A DNA stretch of 33,104 nt from positions 1 through 33,104 of the forward strand of contig CANRHP010000016.1 in the NCBI GenBank assembly GCA_947630455.1, given 5' to 3'. The DNA is from an uncultured Clostridia bacterium (lineage in GTDB: Bacteria; Bacillota; Clostridia; Christensenellales; CAG-314). Shown here piece by piece: positions 11,007 to 20,800 of the stretch (position 1 is the stretch's first letter; the number at the start of each line of letters is the position of its first letter). A program made the position numbers and the translations under genes. Under the pieces are notes generated by a model that was not told the DNA's origin, did not search any database, and saw nothing but the letters and a program-made list of their open reading frames with translations.

Positions 11007-11345
11007 TTATTTTGTAGCTTTAACCTTAGCAGCCTTGCCGGTACGTTCACGCAGATAGTACAATTTCGCACGTCTAACATGTCCCTTACGAACTACCGTA
11101 ATGCTTTCAATCTTGGGACTGTGAACAGGAAATGTTCTTTCCACACCGATACCGCTGGAAATACGTCTGACAGTAAAGGTTTCGCGTAAACCACCATGCT
11201 TGCGGGCAATAACGGTGCCTTCGTATGCCTGTATTCTTTCCTTGTTGCCTTCAATAACCTTGAAGTTAACACGAACAGTATCACCGACATCAAAGTGCGC
11301 TACTTCTTTTAACGATTCCGCTTCGATCTGTTTGATGATGTCCAT
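11007..11345 (-). CDS. rplS: 50S ribosomal protein L19
   Basis: [57 protein letters not shown] 8 nt upstream of the ATG at 11345. Confidence 0.97.
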   Translation of the reverse strand: MDIIKQIEAESLKEVAHFDVGDTVRVNFKVIEGNKERIQAYEGTVIARKHGGLRETFTVRRISSGIGVERTFPVHSPKIESITVVRKGHVRRAKLYYLRERTGKAAKVKATK

Positions 11346-11369
11346 TGACTTTTCCTCCAATTTATATTG

Positions 11370-11427
11370 TTAACTAAGCGTTCATAAACTTGCATAAGTC
11401 AGAGGACCGCCCGAAGTCACTTGTTAA
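11370..11427 (-). ncRNA. Structured 5' leader of rplS, candidate L19 ribosomal-protein leader
   Basis: Minus-strand RNA UUAACAAGUG...CGCUU(A)GUUAA forms a 10-bp closing helix with one bulged A, with an internal GACUU-AUGC-AAGUU hairpin; lies between a promoter-like TTGCTA-17-TAATAT (extended TGN) and the rplS SD. Confidence 0.5.
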
Positions 11428-11607
11428 TATTATCATATCCTGCAAATTTTAGCAAGTATTTTGATAAAGTTTACAAATTGATTTTTTAAATAGAACGATG
11501 AAAAATTCTACTTTAGCTTTATACTACGTTAAATTTGATTGGATTTATATACTATGCGTGAAATAATACTATACATTTTGACGTTATCTGATATAGTTAA
11601 ACGCCAA

Positions 11608-11952
11608 TCAGGGACGAAATGCATCTATAATATGATTTATTTGACCGTTGATCAGTTCCACCACGTCAAACCGAACCGGAATCCCAGTTTGCTTGTTTTT
11701 ATATAGCCAATAATTAGCACAGCGAATTATTGTTTGCTGTTTATGCCAATCGACTGCCTCACGCGGCATGCCGAATTTAGTATTGCTGCGCGCCTTCACT
11801 TCAACAAAAACTACGGTTTCGCCATTCCAGGCTATCAAATCGATTTCTCCAAACCGGCAGTTAAAATTTTTATCAATTATTCTATACCTATGCTTGCGGA
11901 GATATTCTGCAGCGATCGTTTCGCCGTGACGTCCCACTATCCGAGTATTCAT
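11608..11952 (-). CDS. yraN: YraN/UPF0102 family putative endonuclease
   Basis: GRHGETIAAEYLRKHRYRIIDKNFNCRFGEIDLIAWNGETVVFVEVKAR; ATGA overlap with rnhB. Confidence 0.93.
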   Translation of the reverse strand: MNTRIVGRHGETIAAEYLRKHRYRIIDKNFNCRFGEIDLIAWNGETVVFVEVKARSNTKFGMPREAVDWHKQQTIIRCANYWLYKNKQTGIPVRFDVVELINGQINHIIDAFRP

Positions 11953-12545
11953 AGCTTCACGAAATGTCCTATAAAAGTTTTTCGATGAATGGGGCAAGGA
12001 CCGTACTTTTGCAGCTGTTCGATATGATATTTTGTCCCATATCCCTTGTGTTTGGCAAAGTTGTATTGCGGATACAAACGATCATATTCCATCATCATCC
12101 TATCTCGTGTTACTTTGGCAACAATACTCGCCGATGCGATACTGTAGCTTAACGCGTCGCCGTGTACAATGGATACGGTAGGCACTTTTGCATTGATTTT
12201 TACAGCGTCAATAAGAGCCACATCAACATTTTCGAAACCGTTGATACATTGCAGCATACCTTTCTTTGTAGCATTAAGAATATTTATCTCATCAATCGTT
12301 ACGTTATCAATTACGGCAACTTGCACATCAAGCGCTTTTTTTATGATCAAATCATAAAGCACATCACGCTTTTTCGCAGAAAGCTTTTTGCTATCATCTA
12401 CACCTTCTATCAAATCATCAAGCGGCATAATAACGCCCGCCACCACAACGGGACCTGCAAGCGGACCTCTTCCCGCCTCGTCAATACCGGCAATAAGTCT
12501 TGCGCCACAACTCAATTGTTCCAATTCGTAATCCAACATTTTCAT
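11949..12545 (-). CDS. rnhB: Ribonuclease HII
   Basis: IAGIDEAGRGPLAGPVVVAGV, DDSKKLSAKKR, ASIVAKVTRD. Confidence 0.96.
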   Translation of the reverse strand: MKMLDYELEQLSCGARLIAGIDEAGRGPLAGPVVVAGVIMPLDDLIEGVDDSKKLSAKKRDVLYDLIIKKALDVQVAVIDNVTIDEINILNATKKGMLQCINGFENVDVALIDAVKINAKVPTVSIVHGDALSYSIASASIVAKVTRDRMMMEYDRLYPQYNFAKHKGYGTKYHIEQLQKYGPCPIHRKTFIGHFVKL

Positions 12546-12559
12546 ACAAACAAATTATT

Positions 12560-13411
12560 TTACTGTATTTTTGAAGGAGGCAAATCAAATGTGACTTTGC
12601 CCAACTTACCTTTTCGAAAATCATCTAAAATTGCCTTAGCGCAGCGTTCTTGATCCAATTCGCTGCCACGCAACAAAAATCCGCGCTTATGTGCTATTTG
12701 CGCAAATGCTTCTACCGGAGACTCAGACAACTCAATATTGTAGCGCTCCGAAAGGCTTTTCGGATAAAGCTCCGAAAGTTGCTGTATCAGCAACAGCGAA
12801 ACCTCGTACAAATCCACCACATCGTCTTTGACGCTCCCGATAAAACACAAGCGTGACGCTATAAGCTCGTCATCAAATTTAGGCCAAAGTGTTCCCGGTG
12901 TATCCAAAAGCTCCAAACCCGTTTGAAGCCTTACCCATTGTTTTCCTTTTGTCACCCCGGGTCTATCACCGGTAATAACAGTCTTTTTCCCGGACAAGCA
13001 ATTTATAATAGTTGATTTCCCGCAATTCGGAACCCCGATAATCATAAAGCGTATCGGTTTAAAAATACCCTTTGCATTGTATTTAGCGCGTAATTCTTTT
13101 GTGATATCCGAAAAAGCACACGCAATTTTCCCGGCTTCGGCAGAAGCTGTTGCTGTTATTTTAACAAAATTGACACAATTTTCTTTTAAATATTTGCACC
13201 AAATATCTGTTTTGACAGGATCTGCCAAATCGCACTTATTGAGAATAAACACACAGGGTTTGTTACCGATGATAGAACGGAATCTTGGATTAAAGCAAGA
13301 CAAAGGGGCGCGTGCATCCAAGACGTACCCTACGGCGTCAACGATTTTGACACTTTCCTCCATCATACGAAGGGCTTTTGTCATATGCCCCGGGAACCAC
13401 TGAATATTCAT
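12560..13411 (-). CDS. rbgA: Ribosome biogenesis GTPase RbgA/YlqF (circularly permuted)
   Basis: QWFPGHMTKALR, LNKCDLAD (G4) preceding GVPNCGKSTIINCL (G1), DTPGTLWPKF (G3). Confidence 0.95.
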   Translation of the reverse strand: MNIQWFPGHMTKALRMMEESVKIVDAVGYVLDARAPLSCFNPRFRSIIGNKPCVFILNKCDLADPVKTDIWCKYLKENCVNFVKITATASAEAGKIACAFSDITKELRAKYNAKGIFKPIRFMIIGVPNCGKSTIINCLSGKKTVITGDRPGVTKGKQWVRLQTGLELLDTPGTLWPKFDDELIASRLCFIGSVKDDVVDLYEVSLLLIQQLSELYPKSLSERYNIELSESPVEAFAQIAHKRGFLLRGSELDQERCAKAILDDFRKGKLGKVTFDLPPSKIQ

Positions 13412-14082
13412 CTGTCCTCCAACAAATCGGGACGATTTCTACGAGTAATTTCCAACGATTGTTCTCTTCGCCACTTATCCACCTTGGCATGATCGCCGCT
13501 GACAAGCACATCGGGAACACTCATTCCGCAATATTCCTGCGGGCGCGTGTACTGAGGATATTCCAGCATCGGCTTGGAAAAGGATTCGTCCACTGTAGAC
13601 TCACAGTTGCCAAGCACATCGGGAATATATCTCAAAATGCCGTCGATCACAACCATTGCAGGTATTTCCCCTCCCGAAAGGACATAGTCTCCTATGGAAA
13701 GCTCCATATCTATATCCATATCCAAAACGCGTTGGTCAACTCCCTCGTAATGACCGCACAAAATCAACAAATGTTTTTCTTGCGACAGTTCTTTCAAAAG
13801 CTGCTGATTTAGTACACGTCCGCGGGGTGACATATAAATTCGTTTCGCATTGTGATGCGGATCAATTGCCGTAATACAATCATGTATCGGCTGTGCCATC
13901 ATAACCATACCTGCGCCACCTCCAAAGGGGGCATCATCACATTTTTTGTGTTTGTCAAGTGAATAATCCCGAATGTTGTGACAATTCAACTCATACAAAC
14001 CCTTTTCACGTGCCTTACCGGTCAAAGAACTGTTTAATGCGCTAAGCATTTCGGGAAATAGCGTCAGCACGTCAATCTTCAT
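13408..14082 (-). CDS. trmD: tRNA (guanine-N1-)-methyltransferase
   Basis: MKIDVLTLFPEM, DDAPFGGGAGMVM, LCGHYEGVDQRV, SIGDYVLSGGE; start trimmed from the ORF-track start. Confidence 0.96.
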   Translation of the reverse strand: MKIDVLTLFPEMLSALNSSLTGKAREKGLYELNCHNIRDYSLDKHKKCDDAPFGGGAGMVMMAQPIHDCITAIDPHHNAKRIYMSPRGRVLNQQLLKELSQEKHLLILCGHYEGVDQRVLDMDIDMELSIGDYVLSGGEIPAMVVIDGILRYIPDVLGNCESTVDESFSKPMLEYPQYTRPQEYCGMSVPDVLVSGDHAKVDKWRREQSLEITRRNRPDLLEDR

Positions 14083-14572
14083 ATACAGCCACCTCCGCAA
14101 AGCGTTCTGCTGAAAGCACAATTTTTTTGCAATCTACATTAACGAAAATTATCAAATCGTTCAGAAAAGGAAATGAAACTTCTTTGCCGTTATTCTGACA
14201 CACAAAAACGTCCGCAGCGCCGTACTGCAAAACGTCAATTACCCTTCCGACAATTTCACCATTATCCTTTGCAACAATGCAATCCAAAAGATCCTGTACA
14301 AAATACCTGTTTTGGGGCAATATTAAACTTTCTTTATCCGCAAACACTGCACAGTTCTGCAAGGCCTCAGCAGCAGTTCTGTCAAAAATACCGGCAAGCT
14401 TTGCATAACAATAAGTACCGTCAGTGCGCATATGCTCTATGGTGTACATGTTCGAGCCGATATAAAGATTCTTCAGTTCTTTAAGCATCAAAGCACTGTC
14501 CAAAAAGCACTGCAATTTAATCTCGCCCTTGATGCCTTGCGCTTTGAGAACTTTCCCTACCTCTATTTTCAT
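14072..14572 (-). CDS. rimM: 16S rRNA processing protein RimM
   Basis: MKIEVGKVLKAQGIKGEIKLQ, PRC-barrel-type C-terminal region, position upstream of trmD. Confidence 0.88.
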   Translation of the reverse strand: MKIEVGKVLKAQGIKGEIKLQCFLDSALMLKELKNLYIGSNMYTIEHMRTDGTYCYAKLAGIFDRTAAEALQNCAVFADKESLILPQNRYFVQDLLDCIVAKDNGEIVGRVIDVLQYGAADVFVCQNNGKEVSFPFLNDLIIFVNVDCKKIVLSAERFAEVAVYED

Positions 14573-14582
14573 ATATACAATT

Positions 14583-14608
14583 TTTGCCACAAGAATTCTT
14601 GTGGCAAA
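14583..14608. repeat. Perfect 26-bp palindrome between khpA and rimM
   Basis: TTTGCCACAAGAATTCTTGTGGCAAA equals its own reverse complement; would fold as an 11-bp stem with AAUU loop in RNA. Confidence 0.95.
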
Positions 14609-14612
14609 GCGG

Positions 14613-14843
14613 TCAATCCTCTATTTCGATGTTGTATTTCTTCCCATCCTTGGACCCCACTGCCTTTGCAAGCGTGCGAATGGCCATGGCAATCTTACCT
14701 TGCTTTCCGATAACCTTGCCTATATCGCCGTCAGCCACATGAATAGTCAAAGTAACAACACCATCAATCTCTTCCGACGTGATATTCACAGCGTCTTTGT
14801 CGTCCACAAGCTGTGTTACAATGTAAGTTACAAGTTCCAACAT
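14613..14843 (-). CDS. khpA: KH-domain RNA-binding protein KhpA (YlqC)
   Basis: GKVIGKQGKIAMAIRTL KH GxxG motif; 76 aa; between rpsP and rimM. Confidence 0.93.
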   Translation of the reverse strand: MLELVTYIVTQLVDDKDAVNITSEEIDGVVTLTIHVADGDIGKVIGKQGKIAMAIRTLAKAVGSKDGKKYNIEIED

Positions 14844-14858
14844 AGGTTACACCTCATG

Positions 14859-15119
14859 TTACGCTTTTGTGGACTTTTTGGGCTCGAGAATATTTTCGCG
14901 TACAAGCAATGTACGAACCGTTTCTGTCGGTTGAACGCCGCAAGAAATCCATTTTTTTGCCTTTTCAACGTCGATATTGATTTTTTCGTTAAGAGGATCA
15001 TAAGTTCCGACAAGGTCAACGTACTGTCCGTCTCGAGCCTTATGACTATCAATAATAACCACGCGATAGAAAGGATTCTTTTTGTCGCCCATTCTTGTCA
15101 ATCTCATTTTTACTGCCAT
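14859..15119 (-). CDS. rpsP: 30S ribosomal protein S16
   Basis: MAVKMRLTRMGDKKNPFYRVVIIDSHKARDGQYVDLVGTYDPL. Confidence 0.97.
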   Translation of the reverse strand: MAVKMRLTRMGDKKNPFYRVVIIDSHKARDGQYVDLVGTYDPLNEKINIDVEKAKKWISCGVQPTETVRTLLVRENILEPKKSTKA

Positions 15120-15164
15120 TTTTTTGTTCCTCCAAATTGTATTTTTTATATAAATTTATTTTTA

Positions 15165-16475
15165 TCAAAAAGGTAAACGTTTTGATTTTGTTACTCTTTT
15201 CATCATATCACAGGTCTGTTCAAACTGCTTTATCAGACGATTTACATCCTGCACCTGCAGACCACAGCCATTCGCTATACGTTTTCTCCGTGAATAATTT
15301 AGTATTTTGGGATTTGCACGTTCTTCTTTGGTCATAGACTGAATGATTGCCTTATTTCTCTTGATTAGCGCCTCATCCACTTTTTTGTCGCCCAACTTAA
15401 GTCGACCTGCCCCGGGGATCATCCCGACGATGTCGTTTAAATCTCCCATCTTTGCCACCTGTTCAAACTGTTCCAGATAGTCATTAAGGTCAAAGCTGGA
15501 TTCCTTAAGCTTCTTTACCAACTTGAGCGCTTGTTCCTCATCAATAGCAGTTTGAGCTTTTTCTATCAATGTAAGGACATCGCCCATTCCCAATATTCGC
15601 GAAGCCATTCTATCGGGATGGAAAGGCTCAAGATCCTCCATTTTTTCTCCGGAGCCCACAAATTTTATAGGTTTACCTGTTACAGCCTTGATAGAAAGCG
15701 TCGCTCCGCCTCTGGTGTCTCCATCCAACTTAGTCATGATAACACCAGTAATATCCAACTGTTCGTCAAAGGTTTTTGCAACGTTTACCGCGTCCTGACC
15801 GGTCATAGAATCGACAACAAGTAAGGTCTCATAAACATTTACTGCTTTTTTGATTGCCTTGAGCTCATTCATCAATTCTTCATTGATGTGCAGCCGTCCC
15901 GCAGTATCAATTATAACTGTATCGTAACCGTTTTTTTCTGCAAAAACAACGGCGCTTTGTGCAATTTTGGATGGATTACTCTGCCCCATCTCAAAAAAGC
16001 CCGCTTTTGCCTTCCCGGCTACTATCTCCAATTGTTTTATTGCAGCAGGACGGTAAATATCATCTGCACAAAGCAGCACTCGTTTGCCCTGCTTTTGCAA
16101 ATACAGCGCCAGCTTGCCACACATAGTTGTTTTGCCCGCACCTTGCAGTCCGCACATCATAATAACGGTGGGCAATTTGGGACTTACGCCAAGCTTGCTC
16201 TGTGTTGAGCCAAGCAATTCTATAAGCTGTTCATTGACAATCTTGATTACCTGTTGACCCGGCGTCAAGCTTTTAAGAATTTCTTCACCTACCGCAAGCT
16301 CGGTTACTCGATTAATAAAATCCTTCGCAACGGTAAAATTTACATCCGCTTCCAAAAGAGCCACACGAACTTCGCGCATCGCCTGCTTGATTTCCAGTTC
16401 TGTCAATGCTCCGCGATTGCGCAGCTTGGCAAAAACGTGATTTATCCTATCTGTCAAATTTGCAAATGCTGCCAC
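15165..16475 (-). CDS. ffh: Signal recognition particle protein Ffh
   Basis: CGLQGAGKTTMCGKLA, IDTAGRLHI, TKLDGDTRGGA, M-domain GMIPGAG. Confidence 0.97.
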   Translation of the reverse strand: MAAFANLTDRINHVFAKLRNRGALTELEIKQAMREVRVALLEADVNFTVAKDFINRVTELAVGEEILKSLTPGQQVIKIVNEQLIELLGSTQSKLGVSPKLPTVIMMCGLQGAGKTTMCGKLALYLQKQGKRVLLCADDIYRPAAIKQLEIVAGKAKAGFFEMGQSNPSKIAQSAVVFAEKNGYDTVIIDTAGRLHINEELMNELKAIKKAVNVYETLLVVDSMTGQDAVNVAKTFDEQLDITGVIMTKLDGDTRGGATLSIKAVTGKPIKFVGSGEKMEDLEPFHPDRMASRILGMGDVLTLIEKAQTAIDEEQALKLVKKLKESSFDLNDYLEQFEQVAKMGDLNDIVGMIPGAGRLKLGDKKVDEALIKRNKAIIQSMTKEERANPKILNYSRRKRIANGCGLQVQDVNRLIKQFEQTCDMMKRVTKSKRLPF

Positions 16476-16478
16476 TTT

Positions 16479-16784
16479 TCACTCCTTTGAAACAAAGCGC
16501 CTTGCCACTTCGAACACCTTATCCCGATCACCCTGTTCTATTGCAACGGAAAGTTCTGTTTGTAATTTAGATACTGACAGAACCTGCTCCAATCTTTCAA
16601 GAGTGGCCCCTCCTTTCAGGATCGCGTCGCGCACCCCTTGACGCGAAATACCCAATTCGTCTGCAATCTCGGCAAGGGAACAATCGCAGTCACAATACAT
16701 TGAAAGGGAATTTTTTTGCTTGTCGGTGAGTAAATCGCCATAAACTGAAAGCAACTGTGAGAGCTGTATCTTTGTAAACCCCAT
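16479..16784 (-). CDS. ylxM: YlxM family DNA-binding protein
   Basis: HTH region LAEIADELGISRQGVRDAILKGGATLERLE; directly upstream of ffh. Confidence 0.9.
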   Translation of the reverse strand: MGFTKIQLSQLLSVYGDLLTDKQKNSLSMYCDCDCSLAEIADELGISRQGVRDAILKGGATLERLEQVLSVSKLQTELSVAIEQGDRDKVFEVARRFVSKE

Positions 16785-16800
16785 TTTAACCTCACCATCT

Positions 16801-16856
16801 GTAAAGTATTTTTACTTTACAACTCATATTTTACATTATTACTAAAAAGGTGTCAA
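16801..16856 (-). promoter_or_regulatory. Sigma-A promoter plus operator-like inverted repeat for ylxM-ffh
   Basis: Minus strand TTGACA (16851-16856) - 17 nt - TAAAAT (16828-16833); perfect inverted repeat GTAAAGTA-TTTT-TACTTTAC at 16801-16820, adjoining the expected TSS. Confidence 0.75.
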
Positions 16857-16908
16857 GCAAATAAACGATATATGCGATCTGAAAAATTTTTCGCCACTGT
16901 AAAAAGGA

Positions 16909-17802
16909 TCAGATTATCCCCTCCACATAGCTTGCGGCATCGAATTCCAACAAATCATCAATCCCTTCCCCAACGCCGACAAAATAAACGGGAATATTCA
17001 TATCATGTTTGATGGCGAGCACAACGCCTCCCTTTGCGGTACCGTCCAGTTTGGTAAGAACTATTCCGTCTATGTCGATAGCCTCGTTAAATATATCCAC
17101 CTGTTGAATAGCGTTTTGTCCGGTTGTAGCATCCAGTACAATTAGATTTTTGCGATCTGCCTCGGGAAATTCGCGGTCTATAACTCTGTTGATTTTTTTT
17201 AATTCTTCCATTAAATTTTTTTTGTTGTGCAGCCTGCCTGCAGTATCAACAAGTACAACATCTGTACCGCGACTTTTAGCAGAAGAAATTGCATCAAAAA
17301 CAACCGCGGCAGGATCGCTGCCCTCTTCATGCTTAATAATACGCACCTTTGCCCTGTTTGCCCACACCTCAAGCTGCTCTCCAGCTGCTGCGCGAAAGGT
17401 ATCCGCAGCCGCTATCACTACCGATTTACCCTGTTTTGTAAAAATATGAGCAAGCTTGCCGATGGTAGTTGTTTTGCCTACACCATTTACTCCCGATACT
17501 AAAATAACGCAAGGAGTGGAAAAATCAAACCTTTCATTTCCCAAAATATCAGTAAGAACGTCTCGCAAGTATTGGTTCGCCATTTCCGGATCGGAAACAT
17601 GATCGTTGCTCATGCGATCACGTAATTCGTCAATTATGTCTACAGTGGTTTCCTCCCCAATATCGGCGGAAAGAAGAATAAATTCCAACTCATCAAAGAA
17701 ATCATCGTCAAAAATTCCGCGTTTAAACAATTGATTGAGCTTAAAACCGATTTTTTCCTTAGTCTTTTTAAGTCCGTCAATAATTTTCTTGAAAAATCCC
17801 AT
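16909..17802 (-). CDS. ftsY: Signal recognition particle receptor FtsY
   Basis: VSGVNGVGKTTTIGKLAH, VDTAGRLHNKKNLMEEL, TKLDGTAKGG, YFVGVGEGIDDL. Confidence 0.97.
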   Translation of the reverse strand: MGFFKKIIDGLKKTKEKIGFKLNQLFKRGIFDDDFFDELEFILLSADIGEETTVDIIDELRDRMSNDHVSDPEMANQYLRDVLTDILGNERFDFSTPCVILVSGVNGVGKTTTIGKLAHIFTKQGKSVVIAAADTFRAAAGEQLEVWANRAKVRIIKHEEGSDPAAVVFDAISSAKSRGTDVVLVDTAGRLHNKKNLMEELKKINRVIDREFPEADRKNLIVLDATTGQNAIQQVDIFNEAIDIDGIVLTKLDGTAKGGVVLAIKHDMNIPVYFVGVGEGIDDLLEFDAASYVEGII

Positions 17803-17814
17803 TATTTACCTCTG

Positions 17815-20800
17815 CTACACCGCCTGTTTTATTGCCTCCGTGAGCTTGACGGAAACAATCTTGGAAACTCCCTTTTCCTCCATTGTGACACCATACAACA
17901 CATCCGAGTGCTCCATAGTGGGTTTTTTGTGGGTAATAACCACAAATTGCGTTGATAAAGAAAATTTACGCAAATATTTGGATATTCTTTCGGCATTTGC
18001 GTCATCCAATGCTGCCTCAATTTCGTCCAACACGCAGAATGGCATTGGATTGAACTTGAGAATTGCAAAAAGTATTGCCGCCGCCGTCATTGTACGCTCA
18101 CCGCCGGAAAGCAGAGAAATATTTTGCAATTTCTTTCCCGGCGGCTGCGCTTCTATTTCAATGCCTTGATCCAGAGAGGCTTTGCTCGGATCCCTGTCTA
18201 TGTACAAACGAGCATTGCCGCCATTGAACAACTCGCGGAATATTACTTTGAAATTATCATTGATTTGCTCCATTCCGTCGGTAAATCTACTTTCTATATC
18301 TCCTTCCAATTCTTGCAACGCATTATTCAAATCCGATTCGGCTTTTTTCAGATCGTCCATCTGAGATGTCAAATCGTCAAATCGTCCCTGTTCTACTTCC
18401 AACTCTTGTATTGCGGAAACATTCACATGTCCCAATTTTTGCATTTCCGCCTTAAGCTCCGAGATGCGTTCTTTTCCCGCTTCTTTATCGTAGCTTTCGT
18501 CCTTATATTGCATTGCGGCGGAATAAGTAATTCCGTATTCTTCCTGTACCCTTTGTTGCAGCTGTAACAAGTCATCATCTATCTTGTTTATGATGTATTC
18601 TTGTTTATCAATTGTGCCGCGCAGCTCACCCAACTCGTTACTGAGACGATTGCGCTCATCAGATAAATATTGATAGTCCTCTTCCAGCTTTGCTTTGAGA
18701 GTGTCCGATTGCTTGATTTGCTCCAGCAAACTTGCCATTTCCTCTTGCAAATTGCTGTCCGTTACCCTTTCATTCAATGTAGCATACATCCCGTCTACTG
18801 CAAGACGTACCTGCTGTATATAGGTCTGACGTGACTCAATACCATTTTGCAAAGATGCAATGGACTCCTCATTGCTCCTTATATCTTTTTCCGTAGCTTC
18901 AATATTTGAACTAAGCACCGCTAAACGGTATCGCCTATCGGACAAGCTATTGGAAACGGTATCCTTTGCCGACAATTCCATTTGTGCAATTTCCTGCAAA
19001 TGTTCGGATTTTTCGCGAAGCTGTTTTTCCGCAGTATCCAACTCCTTTGCACGCATTTGAAGCTTTTTAATAGAAATGTCGATCTGATTTTGTCGCTCTG
19101 TCAACCTTTCCTTTTCTCCCGAAAGTCGCAAAACATTCTTTTTATCCGAATTGCTCAACGTATTTGAAGTCTCAATTTTTTCTTTGGCGGTGGCGATGTC
19201 TACATTAATTTTATTTAAACTGTCACTCAAGCTATTGGCATTTGCGCGTAATTCGGCGAGCTCTGCGTCAAATTTCGATTTTACTTCTTCGGCGTTTTTC
19301 AACTCCTTTAACAAGGTTGCCAGCTTTTCGTTTCGTTCGGCAAGTTCTGTTTCATAAGACAGTATTCCGTATCCCGATTGTTTACGACTGCTGCCGCCTT
19401 CAAGTGAACCATCATTGGAAATACGTTCACCTGTCAACGTAACCATTCGGTGAGAGTAACGGTATTTTCTGCTGATGGAAATTGCGTTATCAAATGTATC
19501 CACCACCACAACACCGCCTAACAAAGACTCAACAACGTTGCCGTAATGTTTATCAAAGCTTATAAGCTCTGCAGCAATACCCAACACACCCTTTTCTTTA
19601 AGCACCTCCGGGCGGTCGATACCATGCGGTTTCATCGAGCTAACAGGCAAAAACGTCGCCTTACCATAGTCATTTATTTTTAGATAATTGATAAGATATT
19701 TTACGTCCTCTTCTGTTTCCGTTACAATGTTTTGCAGCCGTCCTCCAAGAGCTGCTTCTATCGCCGTTTGCAGTCGCGCTTCAACCTTAATCAGATCAGC
19801 CACAGTACCGCAAATATGTGATGCGAGCTCCCTGTCTGTTTTTGCATCCTGCATCATATGCTGTACGCTCGCTTGATACCCGCGATAATTGGCGGCAAAA
19901 TCCTTAAGCATGTCTATTCCGCCTTTTTCGCTCGAATATGCCTGTTGACGAACGGTCAAATCTTTATTTAGATTAAACTGACGGAACTCCATATCTTTTA
20001 TTTGCTGTTTTAGATTACGCAAAGAAACTTCCAGCGCGTCTCTGTCTTTGTGCAATTGATCATAACGCCCCAACAAATCCCCTTCTTCACCTGCGGATTT
20101 CTTGAGCTTTTGCGTCAATTCCTCCTCGTCTCGCGTAATTTGCTCAAGACGTTCTGTTATCGTGTTCTTCTCCGTTTCAAAAGCAACCAACTTGTTATTT
20201 GTTTCCGAAACAAGATGAATTGCTTCGTCCAATTTTTGACGAAGTGTGTTTGTTCGTACGTTTATCTCTTCCACACGCTTTCCGACATCGGCGTATTGCT
20301 CGTTTATATTTCCTATTTCCTTTTCAAGCACATTGCGTTCTTCACTTTTATGAGCAAGCGAGGACGCAAGCTCCTCGTTCACATCTGTAAGGCGCTCGAT
20401 TTCCTGCTGATTCTTGGCGATTGATTCTTCATTAGATCGAATATCACGTTCACAGTTGTTTATACGTTCTTGTATAATATCTTTTTCACCGGCATTTTTC
20501 TGTACTTCAACAGCCAATTTTACCTGCCTGTCACGAAGCTCGGCGATTTCAGAATCTATATTATTGCGGCGATGGAACGTATCATTGTGCTGATCGTTAA
20601 TTTGAACATACTGCGATTCTTTGTAGTTAAATTCCTCTTTAAGCCCTTGCAATAACTTTTTGCCTTCTTCCTTCTCTCTGCTTGCGTTATCATAGCCGTA
20701 TATATATGCGTTGATTTCACACAAACGAAGCTCATCGTAAATTTCTATATATTTTTTTGCGAGAGTAGACTGACGTTTAAGCTCCGGAAGATGACGCTTC

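Noticed and set aside
11428-11607. AT-rich 180-bp gap between yraN and rplS as a possible extra small RNA or gene
   Set aside because: Only a short SD-less ORF and weak hairpins seen; the part near rplS is better explained as promoter and leader.
12162-12653. 163-aa plus-strand ORF antisense to rnhB and rbgA
   Set aside because: Antisense shadow of conserved genes; no SD or domain.
14529-15176. 215-aa plus-strand ORF antisense to rimM, khpA and rpsP
   Set aside because: It crosses three well-supported genes on the opposite strand, has a composition typical of antisense translation and no recognisable domain.
16861-16908. ATCTGA...TCAGAT imperfect hairpin after ftsY as terminator
   Set aside because: Stem is short and interrupted with no clear T-tract.
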